Program-made: the position numbers and the translations under genes
The notes under the pieces: model-generated
What the model was told of the DNA's origin: nothing
The model's database searches: none
Seen by the model: the letters and a program-made list of their open reading frames with translations, nothing else
Assembly: GCA_002333095.1 (NCBI GenBank)
Contig: DDBK01000048.1
Span: 670 to 8,283 of the forward strand
Direction of reading: 5' to 3'
Length of the DNA: 7,614 nt
Source of the DNA: Cellvibrionales bacterium UBA2034
Lineage (GTDB): Bacteria; Pseudomonadota; Gammaproteobacteria; Pseudomonadales; UBA7239
Shown: piece by piece, positions 1-6,553 of the stretch
How the letters are laid out: the number at the start of each line of letters is the position of its first letter
Numbering within the stretch: position 1 is the stretch's first letter

Positions 1-155
1 TCGCGTTTGCCATGCAGTATTGCACCGGTAGTGATCATGTCGGTGTAAAGCAGGGTGTGTCGGGTGAGCAGACGAGCCAGATAGCGGAAATGCGTGTCCG
101 TCACGTCGATCATCGGTGCCACAGAGAAGCGGTAGTGCTGGTCTGGAACAGGCAT
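1..155 (-). CDS. dusA: tRNA-dihydrouridine(20/20a) synthase DusA, N-terminal fragment
   Basis: The gene runs off the left edge of the window, so only the first 51 codons are visible. The translation begins [20 protein letters not shown] and continues through HFRYLARLL to [17 protein letters not shown]. The order RFSVAPM-x-D-x-[15 protein letters not shown]-x-M-x-TTGAI is the N-terminal signature of the DusA subfamily of FMN-dependent tRNA-dihydrouridine synthases, which reduce uridine at positions 20/20a of the tRNA D-loop using NADPH in the cytoplasm. The APM segment belongs to the FMN-binding top of the TIM barrel. The catalytic cysteine lies beyond the window. The ATG at 155-153 is chosen because an in-frame TAG lies three codons upstream; an AGGA about 11 bases upstream may be its ribosome site. 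The N-terminus is shorter than that of E. coli DusA as I recall it. Where E. coli has Trp in the APM-x-D-W-TD motif, this protein has Val. Confidence 0.9.
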   Translation of the reverse strand, partial: MPVPDQHYRFSVAPMIDVTDTHFRYLARLLTRHTLLYTDMITTGAILHGKR

Positions 156-203
156 GAATAGCTAAGTCCTACTGATATCAGAAATACAATTAATTTTTCT
201 TTC

Positions 204-233
204 AGTATATGGGGTATAGCGATGAACTGTAAC
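204..233 (-). promoter_or_regulatory. Candidate sigma-70 promoter for dusA
   Basis: On the minus strand GTTACA (233-228) is followed after 18 bases by TATACT (209-204). The -10 box matches TATAAT at five of six positions and the -35 box matches TTGACA at four of six. The surroundings are A/T-rich, and the -10 box ends 48 bases before the dusA ATG, giving a leader of about 40 bases. This would let dusA be transcribed separately from the upstream DUF2062 gene. It is a pattern match only, with no experimental support. Confidence 0.4.
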
Positions 234-275
234 GATTAAAGCGTAGGGCAGGCCCTCTGCATTACATTACAAGGG

Positions 276-848
276 TCACAAAGATCGCTGCTGGATGCGT
301 TTTTTTTGTCTCGCGTTCCAGTCGCGTATCACATGCCAGCGCCAGAAAATCTGGACAATGAAATAACCGGTGAAGCCAAAAAATATACCAAGAATAAATG
401 TTCCCAGCAGCAAGGGTTGCCATGCTTGCTGCAATAAATGCACAAAGCCGGCTGCTTCATCTTGCAGGCTTTCTTTTGTCCATTCAAAGTTTAGGAAAAT
501 ATCAAAATTGATTTTCAAATCAACAGGTAGAAAAAAAGTGCCGATTTTTAGTGCAGCATAAATAATGGGCGGTGATGTGAAGGGGTTGGTTATCCAGACC
601 AGACCGACTGCAATGGGTAGGTTAGCCCTTATCCAGATGGCGATTGCCGCCGCCACCAGCATTTGGCCTGGAAACATCAGGAAGGCAAAACCGGCGAACA
701 GGCCGGCAAGAAACGCGCGCGATACGCTGTGACGGTTCAGGTGCCAGAGGTTCGGATCGTGGATGCGATGACCCAATGCTGACAGGTTGCCTCTGGCCAA
801 CAGTTTGTGCCGATCAATGGTGAAACGTTTGAAAATCTTGCGTGCCAT
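276..848 (-). CDS. DUF2062 domain-containing inner-membrane protein
   Basis: This 190-residue protein fits the DUF2062 family, whose members are small integral membrane proteins of unknown biochemical function. The N-terminus is basic (MARKIFKRFTIDRHKL). It is followed by the conserved block HDPNLWHLNRHSVSRAF (about residues 30-46), then Gly/Ala-rich hydrophobic segments at about 47-78, and the conserved WITNPFTSPPIIY at 85-97 leading another membrane segment. A hydrophilic stretch (about 112-140) precedes WQPLLLG and a last hydrophobic segment at about 145-168. The tail is strongly basic (RWHVIRDWNARQKKR), consistent with a cytoplasmic C-terminus. Length and start match the family as I know it. 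An A8 run on the coding strand (300-307) encodes QKK near the end, so slippage there would alter only the last residues. The 86-base gap from the hydrolase gene (849-934) shows no convincing terminator, promoter or strong Shine-Dalgarno, so read-through from the transporter operon is possible. The function is unknown. Confidence 0.9.
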   Translation of the reverse strand: MARKIFKRFTIDRHKLLARGNLSALGHRIHDPNLWHLNRHSVSRAFLAGLFAGFAFLMFPGQMLVAAAIAIWIRANLPIAVGLVWITNPFTSPPIIYAALKIGTFFLPVDLKINFDIFLNFEWTKESLQDEAAGFVHLLQQAWQPLLLGTFILGIFFGFTGYFIVQIFWRWHVIRDWNARQKKRIQQRSL

Positions 849-934
849 GATGCTTTATATCGTTAGTCAGGCTGACATTATCCACATATAAGCGCCGCTG
901 TATCTGCGCAATTGCTCGTGAGGCGGTCAGGGGA

Positions 935-1960
935 TCAGGAACTCAGGAAGTCGATTAGTGCGTTGGCCAGTAAGTCGGACTGCTCTTCAGGCACAAAGTG
1001 CCCACTCTGGATGCCGAAGCAGCGTAGATCAGAAAAAGGTGCACGAATACTGTCTGAATAGGCATCGCCTGCGGGTTTGTAATCCGGCAACGGTTCACCG
1101 TTGTCAAAACCTTTGGGCAGCAGCATCGGAGTATAGACATACAGGGTGGGAGCGTTGATATGTTTGCCCAGATCTTCCGGTGCAAAACAGATCGCACTGC
1201 GGTACTCCGGGTGTTTGAATGGCCCGCCAGGGTGTTGCCAGATTGACTGGCAGTCCTCGCTGCTCATCATGTGCCACTGACCAGCTGTATCTTGCTGGTA
1301 GAAAGGCAGCGCATCGCGGTACAGGGACACAGAAGCAGCTTGGGTGCCTGGCTGTGCAAGATTGGCTATGTAATGCTCCAGTGAGGCATTGCTGCACCAA
1401 TGGAGCCCTGGCATAGCCTGTGACGGAAAAGGTGATGTCAGGGAATCTGGGTACACAGCAGCTTCACCGGCAAAACACCAGCGGATGAACGCTTCATGGC
1501 CTAGGGCAAAAAAATCTTCAGACAATCCCGGTATTTTGGCCCATAGCCCATGTGCGGCCCAGTGAGGCCAGTGCGTGGTGGAGCAGTCGACCAGACACAA
1601 TTTGTTTATACGTTCAGGGAAATCCAGTGCCAGCTTGAAAGCCACCATACCACCCCAGTCGTGGCCTGCAATGTGAGTCTGATCAATCCCCAGTGCATCG
1701 AGTAGCGACACAATGTCGGCAGCCAGTTGTGCGCGAGAGAAGGGAAGGCCTGAATGTTCCGATTCGCCGAATCCGCGTAGATCGGGCGCAATCACCTGGA
1801 AATGTTTCGCCAGTACGGGCATGACCTTGTGCCAGCAGTGTGAAGTCTGTGGCCAGCCATGGATCAGCAGCAGCGGTTCGCCTGTTCCCATCTCCAGATA
1901 GTGCATTGATAGGCGGGAAGTCTGGATCTGGTGTGCGGTGTGCAAGGCGTGATTTTGCAT
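935..1960 (-). CDS. Alpha/beta-hydrolase, epoxide hydrolase/haloalkane dehalogenase type
   Basis: This 341-residue cytoplasmic-type alpha/beta-hydrolase has no signal peptide. Strand beta-3 leads into the oxyanion motif HGWPQ (H34-Q38), followed by APDLRGFGES (58-67). The nucleophile elbow GHDWGG (99-104) puts Asp101 at the nucleophile position, which is typical of epoxide hydrolases, haloalkane dehalogenases and fluoroacetate dehalogenases, not Ser esterases. The catalytic base is most likely His321 in SGHFVPEE. A Trp-rich cap lies between about 130 and 260. The usual acid-bearing GExD motif after beta-7 is not evident: the region after APTLYVYTP (270-278) is an extended, Pro/Gly/Asp-rich stretch with Asp286, Glu289, Asp293 and Asp303 as candidates. 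The protein is longer than the roughly 290-300 residues common in this group. The ATG at 1960 is the only in-frame ATG after the preceding stop codon, with a weak ribosome site. It starts 10 bases after yejF stops, suggesting the same transcript. The substrate is unknown, and dehalogenase and epoxide hydrolase cannot be separated here. Confidence 0.88.
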   Translation of the reverse strand: MQNHALHTAHQIQTSRLSMHYLEMGTGEPLLLIHGWPQTSHCWHKVMPVLAKHFQVIAPDLRGFGESEHSGLPFSRAQLAADIVSLLDALGIDQTHIAGHDWGGMVAFKLALDFPERINKLCLVDCSTTHWPHWAAHGLWAKIPGLSEDFFALGHEAFIRWCFAGEAAVYPDSLTSPFPSQAMPGLHWCSNASLEHYIANLAQPGTQAASVSLYRDALPFYQQDTAGQWHMMSSEDCQSIWQHPGGPFKHPEYRSAICFAPEDLGKHINAPTLYVYTPMLLPKGFDNGEPLPDYKPAGDAYSDSIRAPFSDLRCFGIQSGHFVPEEQSDLLANALIDFLSS

Positions 1961-1970
1961 TGGTCTTGTC

Positions 1971-3611
1971 TCATGCTTGCTGGAATGCGTAGGGAATTAT
2001 TGGTGTTGCATCCAGTAACTTTTTAGTCGCGATGTGCTGTGGTGAAGAAAATATCTGTTTGACGCTGCCGCATTCAACAATCTGGCCTGCATCCATGACC
2101 AGCACCCTGTCTGCAATACGTTTTACAACGTCAAGATCATGAGTAATAAACAGCAGTGAGAGATGCAGGTTTTTTTGTAATTTCAATAGCAGCTGGATAA
2201 TTTGTGCCTGGGTTGACACATCCAGTGCTGACACTGCTTCGTCACAGACAATCAATTGTGGACTCAGTGCAATGGCGCGCGCTATGCCTATGCGCTGGCG
2301 TTGCCCGCCAGAAAACTCATGGGGGAAACGATTAATGCTATCTTCAGGCAATTCCACAATATCCAGTAATTCGCGTACGCGTTCTTCACGCTCTTGTCGG
2401 GTGCCGATGTGATGGATCTCAAGAGGTTCAGAGAGAATGCGGCCTATAGTATGTCGTGGATTCAATGAGTCGTTAGTGTCCTGGAAAATCACCTGCAGGT
2501 GTTTTCGTAAATTCCGCAAGGATTTTCTGTTTCGTTGGGCAAGGTTTTCACCATCGAAAAAAATGTCGCCGCTGTCTGCAGGGTCAAGGAAGAGCAGGGC
2601 GCGCCCCAGCGTGCTTTTACCGCAACCGGACTCACCCACAAGCGCGACAATCTCCCCTTGATGAATCACGAGGTTGACATCATTCAACACTTGGTTGGAT
2701 GGTTTTTTGGGTGCAAGGAAAGGTTTGGGGGGATCAAAGCTTTTGCTCAGGTGCCTTGCTTCCAGCAGGACAGATAAATTGTCCGGCTCAGTATGCCGGA
2801 TGTTGTCACTGTTTAAAGCGGCTAATAACTGGCGTGTATAGGGGTGCTGCGGTTGGGTGAACAGCGTTTTTGTGTCGGAGCACTCACATAGCTCGCCGTG
2901 CTTGAGAACAGCAACACGCTGGCACCAGTTGGCAACAATCGCCAGATCATGCGTGATAAAAACAATGGCCATGCCCATTTTTTTCTGCAATTGCTGCAAT
3001 AACAACAACAATTGTTTCTGGGTGCTGACATCCAGTGCTGTGCTGGGCTCATCAGCAATCAGGATATCCGGTTCGCATGCCAGTGCCATGGCGATCATGA
3101 TGCGCTGGCACAGCCCGCCAGAGAGCTGGTGGGGATAACTGTGCAGGCGTTGCTCCGGTGCATGAATGCCAACTTGCGACATAAGCTCAATGCTGCGCGC
3201 CTGTATTTGCGCACTATCCATCGCAGGAAAGTGCAAATGAAAGACTTCAGCCAGTTGTGTACCAATAGTCTGTACAGGGTTCATAGCAGACATCGGTTCC
3301 TGGAAAATCATGGCAATGCGCTTGCCACGAATGGATTGCAGTGCCGTGGGGTCATTATCAATACGCTGGCCGTCAAAAATGATTTCACCCGCAGCCATGG
3401 ATACTGCGGGTTTGGGTAACAGGCCCATGATGGTTTGTGCGCAGATGCTTTTCCCGGAGCCAGATTCGCCCACGAGAGCCAGAATCTCCCCGCGTTGCAC
3501 ATCCAGTGACAGATCCCTCAGGACTGTTCGTTCACCATCTTCATTCATGATCTTGACGGAGACATGATGCAACGCGAGGATCGGCTGGGGATTCTGCACA
3601 GATTCATTCAT
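1971..3611 (-). CDS. yejF: Peptide ABC importer ATPase, two fused nucleotide-binding domains (YejF/NppD type)
   Basis: This 546-residue cytoplasmic ATPase carries both nucleotide-binding domains of the importer in one chain. Domain 1 has Walker A GESGSGKS (48-55), Q-loop FQEPMSAMNP (103-112), signature LSGGLCQR (163-170), Walker B ILIADEP (183-189) and switch His221. It is followed by an oligopeptide-type C-terminal extension with QPQHPYTRQLLAAL (253-266). Domain 2 has Walker A GESGCGKS (326-333), Q-loop FQDTNDSLNP (376-385), signature FSGGQRQR (432-439), Walker B LIVCDE (452-457) and His490. Both sites look able to bind and hydrolyse ATP. Domain 1 has Cys168 where an Arg or Lys is common in this family (LSGGMRQR). 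The double-NBD layout is the hallmark of YejF, P. aeruginosa NppD and related ATPases. The gene follows the binding-protein gene by 21 bases and has its own ribosome site. It would energise the YejB/YejE permease pair. Confidence 0.95.
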   Translation of the reverse strand: MNESVQNPQPILALHHVSVKIMNEDGERTVLRDLSLDVQRGEILALVGESGSGKSICAQTIMGLLPKPAVSMAAGEIIFDGQRIDNDPTALQSIRGKRIAMIFQEPMSAMNPVQTIGTQLAEVFHLHFPAMDSAQIQARSIELMSQVGIHAPEQRLHSYPHQLSGGLCQRIMIAMALACEPDILIADEPSTALDVSTQKQLLLLLQQLQKKMGMAIVFITHDLAIVANWCQRVAVLKHGELCECSDTKTLFTQPQHPYTRQLLAALNSDNIRHTEPDNLSVLLEARHLSKSFDPPKPFLAPKKPSNQVLNDVNLVIHQGEIVALVGESGCGKSTLGRALLFLDPADSGDIFFDGENLAQRNRKSLRNLRKHLQVIFQDTNDSLNPRHTIGRILSEPLEIHHIGTRQEREERVRELLDIVELPEDSINRFPHEFSGGQRQRIGIARAIALSPQLIVCDEAVSALDVSTQAQIIQLLLKLQKNLHLSLLFITHDLDVVKRIADRVLVMDAGQIVECGSVKQIFSSPQHIATKKLLDATPIIPYAFQQA

Positions 3612-3618
3612 CGATTTG

Positions 3619-3623
3619 CTTCC
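3619..3623 (-). promoter_or_regulatory. Ribosome binding site of yejF
   Basis: GGAAG on the minus strand ends 7 bases before the yejF ATG, in the 21-base gap after the binding-protein stop codon. A second purine-rich match, GAAGGA (3630-3625), lies further upstream. It is the clearest Shine-Dalgarno near a start in this operon and suggests that the ATPase is translated independently, unlike the overlapping genes upstream. Confidence 0.55.
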
Positions 3624-3632
3624 ATCCTTCTC

Positions 3633-5495
3633 TTACTTCCATGTCTCGTCGACTATCGTGACAGGGCCTGAAAGTGTTTTGCCTTCCCGTCGCCATTCGC
3701 GGATGCGATTTTTCTCTTTGAGATCAATCCAGAAAAGCCCCGACCCCAGTGCATCTGCTGCGGAGTCGCTGCTGCGGGTGGCGTATTTTGATTGCAGGGA
3801 TGCATCCTGGGGTAACTTGATCCAGGCCCAGTATGCTTCACGGAAGTAAGGTACTTTAAACGTGGGAATCAGGGCTGCGCTGTCATAGACTTTTTGTTCC
3901 ATCCGGTGCGCCATTTCTATACGCTTGGTGCGGTCAAGTTCAGCGCGGTAGGCATCGATCAATTGATCCATGTCTGGATCTGAAAAGTTGACGATGTTGT
4001 TGGTTTGCGGCTTGAACGCATTTTCAGAATGGTAAAATTCGCGATATTCCGGTGACAATCCGCCGCCGCTCCAGCCCAATGAGGCTATCTGGTGATTTTT
4101 TTCCAGCACCTGCTTGAAAAATGAGGAGCTATCAAGCGGCTTGAGTTGCAGTTCTATGCCGGCTTTGCGAGCTTCTTCCTTGAGTATGACAAGCCTGTCA
4201 CTGTGCATCGGATTGCCATAACTGATTGTCAGGGAAAGCCGCGTTCCGTTTTTTTTTCGTATGCCATCAGGATCGGTTTCTGTCCAGCCTGCAGATTGCA
4301 GTAATGCAATGGCATGTGAAAGATCAAATGGACGTGGCTTGATGCCTTTATTGTCATAGTCACCATAACCGATGTTATGGGTTTGCATTCGGGTATAGTC
4401 GCCGTGTAATACGGTATTGATGACTTTGTCGAAATCCATCGCGTAAGCCAGTGCCTCGCGTACACGAATATCATCGAGCGGAGCCTTGGCCATGTTGAGC
4501 CAAAGTCCCTGGGCTGGTTGCACCACATCGTTGTAGTACCAGATTTTATGGACGTAGCCATTATCAAATACAGCGCCCTTGGCTTTATTGTGCCAGTAAT
4601 CGGGTAACGTCAACCCGAAGGTATCCAGTTCGCCTTTTTCAAAATGTTGCCAGGCAATATTGGGGTCGCGTATGACTTTGATGCGGATGTGATCCGGGTT
4701 GAAGCGGTGGCGATAATATCGTTTGTCATTCGCCCACCAGTTGGCAATGCGGTCAAACTGTACAAATTTTCCCTTGCGAACTTCTCCAACTGCATAGGCG
4801 GCTGTGCCGGGTTCTGGTCGCCAGTTGAAGTTGCGCACCCAGTTTTCATCCAGTTGATGGAAATGTCTGGGCACAGGATTGATGTTGATTTGTTCCAGTA
4901 ATTCATCATCCGGTTTCGCCACGCCTGATACAACAGCAATCGTGTGATCGTCAAATTTCAATACATCGCTGATCTGGGTGGTGAAATACTCATTGTAGAA
5001 AGGTGCGACAATAAACTTCGAGCGCATGAATTCCAGTGTGTACAGATAGTCATCCGCTGTTACAGGCCTGCCATCAGACCAGCGCGCATCCGGGTCCAGC
5101 TTGAAATAGACCGTCTTGTGATCCGGAGCAAATGCCCAGTGGGTAGCCAACGCAGGAATAGGGTTACGGGTATTCGGGTGTCGCCCCAGCAGGTTCATAT
5201 TCAGTGAACGCATGGCGCCTGCAAAACTGCCATTGGAATCCGGGCCTACCAGACGGAGTGTCAATGGAAAACTCAACATGGACTCACGGAAAATGCCGCC
5301 ACGTTGTGCGGCGGGATCAGCAAATTCCGGATCGGTATTATTGGTGAGCCATTGCAGGTCTGCTGGTAGTGGTGATGTCGATACAGGGTAGGGTACAAGT
5401 GTCTGGTGTTGGATAGGCGGTGCTACGATGTTTTCCGGTTTGTCGCAAGACAAAAGAAAAAAAGACAAAACAATAAGCAAGCAGCGGTGCAGCAT
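3633..5495 (-). CDS. Peptide-binding lipoprotein of the YejA/SBP_bac_5 family
   Basis: This 620-residue protein is the substrate-binding component of the importer. Residues 1-17 (MLHRCLLIVLSFFLLSC) form a lipoprotein signal peptide: one basic residue, a hydrophobic core and an LLSC lipobox, predicting cleavage before Cys17 and lipidation. Asp18 at +2 is the inner-membrane retention signal of the enterobacterial Lol system, so the protein is probably tethered to the periplasmic face of the inner membrane. The mature part begins with a Pro-rich linker, and the family hallmark WSDGRPVTADDYLYTLEF falls at 139-156. Later features seen in YejA-like proteins include LPDYWHNKAKG (297-307), VREALAYAMDFD (345-356) and LLQSAGW (398-404). 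Length is close to E. coli YejA (about 600). The ATG overlaps the yejE stop by one base (TAATG) with no clear Shine-Dalgarno, suggesting translational coupling. An A9 run on the coding strand (4257-4249) encodes R413-K-K-N416. E. coli YejA is, to my knowledge, not a lipoprotein, and its gene precedes the permeases. Confidence 0.92.
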   Translation of the reverse strand: MLHRCLLIVLSFFLLSCDKPENIVAPPIQHQTLVPYPVSTSPLPADLQWLTNNTDPEFADPAAQRGGIFRESMLSFPLTLRLVGPDSNGSFAGAMRSLNMNLLGRHPNTRNPIPALATHWAFAPDHKTVYFKLDPDARWSDGRPVTADDYLYTLEFMRSKFIVAPFYNEYFTTQISDVLKFDDHTIAVVSGVAKPDDELLEQININPVPRHFHQLDENWVRNFNWRPEPGTAAYAVGEVRKGKFVQFDRIANWWANDKRYYRHRFNPDHIRIKVIRDPNIAWQHFEKGELDTFGLTLPDYWHNKAKGAVFDNGYVHKIWYYNDVVQPAQGLWLNMAKAPLDDIRVREALAYAMDFDKVINTVLHGDYTRMQTHNIGYGDYDNKGIKPRPFDLSHAIALLQSAGWTETDPDGIRKKNGTRLSLTISYGNPMHSDRLVILKEEARKAGIELQLKPLDSSSFFKQVLEKNHQIASLGWSGGGLSPEYREFYHSENAFKPQTNNIVNFSDPDMDQLIDAYRAELDRTKRIEMAHRMEQKVYDSAALIPTFKVPYFREAYWAWIKLPQDASLQSKYATRSSDSAADALGSGLFWIDLKEKNRIREWRREGKTLSGPVTIVDETWK

Positions 5496-6553
5496 TATTG
5501 ATACACCGTGTATTGTTTGGGATCAAAAGCCTCACGGAGCGCCTCGCCAATCCACGTGACCATCACTAGCACAATCACCATCGAGACAGTGACGGAAGCT
5601 ACTATCCATTCGTTATCCATGCGGGCAACACCTTCCCGCAATAACTCCCCCCAACTGGGCGTGGGTGGCGGCAAGCCGAAGCCGAGATAATCCAGTGCGG
5701 TAAGCGCAGTAATGCCACCAGTAATGGAAAATGGTGCAAAGGTAATCAACAGCGTCATCGTGTTGGGTAATAAATGCCGGGAAATGATTCGCCAGTCACT
5801 GGCTCCTTGTGCTCTTGCAGCCAGCACATAGGTTCGCGCTTTTTCCTTGTAGCTGGCTGTCCGCATATACCATGTCATGGCTGTCCAGTCGAAAAAAACC
5901 ATGATGCCCAGCAGTATCCAGAAATTAGGCAAAAGGATTGATGCGACAATCATGATTACATACAGGGTAGGGATAGAAGACCAGATCTCGATCAGGCGCT
6001 GCATGATGAGGTCAAATTTCCCGCCGTAAAATCCCATGGCAATGCCCACGACTGTGCCGATGGCGTAATTGCACAGCAATAGCAACAGGCTGAATGCAAT
6101 AGACAGGCGAAAGCCATACAACAGGCGTGCAGCAATATCGCGGCCTGCACCATCAGTGCCCAGATAATGCCGGTATGTCAGCGAAGGAGCCAGTGGCGGA
6201 TAAATCCCTTCAACAGCATGTGATTCAAATGCGTTCCATGGAATGACAGGCATCAGTAACCAGTTATTTCCCTGTTGTGTTGCAAATGCTTGCTGCAAAT
6301 CGCGATAGTTGGTTTCGTGCGGATAATCCAGTCCAAAAGTGGTACCGGGCAAGATGGCACCGTAAGTGGGAAAATAATATTGTCCGTCGTAATGCACAAT
6401 CAATGCGCGACTATTGGCCAGCATTTCGGCGCCGCAACTGAGCAACACCAACAGAAAAAAACCGATAGCCGAATAGTAGCCCCGGCGCAATGAACGGAAG
6501 CGCCGCCACTGTTTTCTGGTTTGGGGGTGCAATGCCAAGCCGGGAACCATCAC
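5495..6553 (-). CDS. yejE: Peptide ABC importer permease, YejE/NppC type
   Basis: This 352-residue inner-membrane permease has a basic cytoplasmic N-terminus (RKQWRRFRSLRRG, 13-25), a first membrane segment at about 28-46, and a long periplasmic insert (about 48-145) containing NWLLMPVIPWN and HYLGTDGAGRDIAARLLYG. This insert is typical of YejE and related DppC/OppC-like permeases. Further membrane segments lie at about 149-174, 195-223, 266-290 and 318-338. The EAA loop that docks on the ATPase is VLAARAQGASDWRIISRHLLPN (243-264), with the conserved Gly250 and LP. The C-terminus REAFDPKQYTVYQ is typical of YejE. The gene overlaps yejB by four bases (GTGA). The GTG at 6553 is immediately followed by an ATG at 6550, so either may initiate. 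TAAGGT at 6563-6558 sits 7 bases before the ATG and 4 before the GTG, which favours the ATG. It pairs with YejB as the heterodimeric channel. Confidence 0.94.
   Translation of the reverse strand: MMVPGLALHPQTRKQWRRFRSLRRGYYSAIGFFLLVLLSCGAEMLANSRALIVHYDGQYYFPTYGAILPGTTFGLDYPHETNYRDLQQAFATQQGNNWLLMPVIPWNAFESHAVEGIYPPLAPSLTYRHYLGTDGAGRDIAARLLYGFRLSIAFSLLLLLCNYAIGTVVGIAMGFYGGKFDLIMQRLIEIWSSIPTLYVIMIVASILLPNFWILLGIMVFFDWTAMTWYMRTASYKEKARTYVLAARAQGASDWRIISRHLLPNTMTLLITFAPFSITGGITALTALDYLGFGLPPPTPSWGELLREGVARMDNEWIVASVTVSMVIVLVMVTWIGEALREAFDPKQYTVYQ

Noticed and set aside
245..260. Inverted repeat AGGGC-AG-GCCCT between DUF2062 and dusA as a rho-independent terminator
   Set aside because: The stem is only four or five base pairs with a cramped loop, and no T-run follows on the minus strand, so it is not supported as a terminator.
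851..860. TATAAA just before the DUF2062 start as a -10 box
   Set aside because: It lies a few bases from the ATG, would require a leaderless transcript, and has no matching -35 at proper spacing.
866..876. GTCAG-G-CTGAC inverted repeat upstream of the DUF2062 start as an operator
   Set aside because: It has only five base pairs around one central base, with no second copy in the window and no convincing promoter beside it.
2205..3050. Repeated ACATCCAGTGCTG segments suggesting a DNA repeat
   Set aside because: Both copies encode the SALDVS/TALDVS segment after Walker B in the two homologous ATPase domains, so domain duplication explains them.
2822..3419. Several open frames on both strands over the first ATPase domain
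   Set aside because: They lie inside yejF, show no recognisable domain and have no ribosome sites of note, so they are shadows of the real gene.
4229..4567. 112-codon open frame inside the binding-protein gene, a possible alternative product of slippage at the A9 run
   Set aside because: Its composition shows no family features, and it overlaps a fully intact gene in another frame, so there is no evidence that it is translated.
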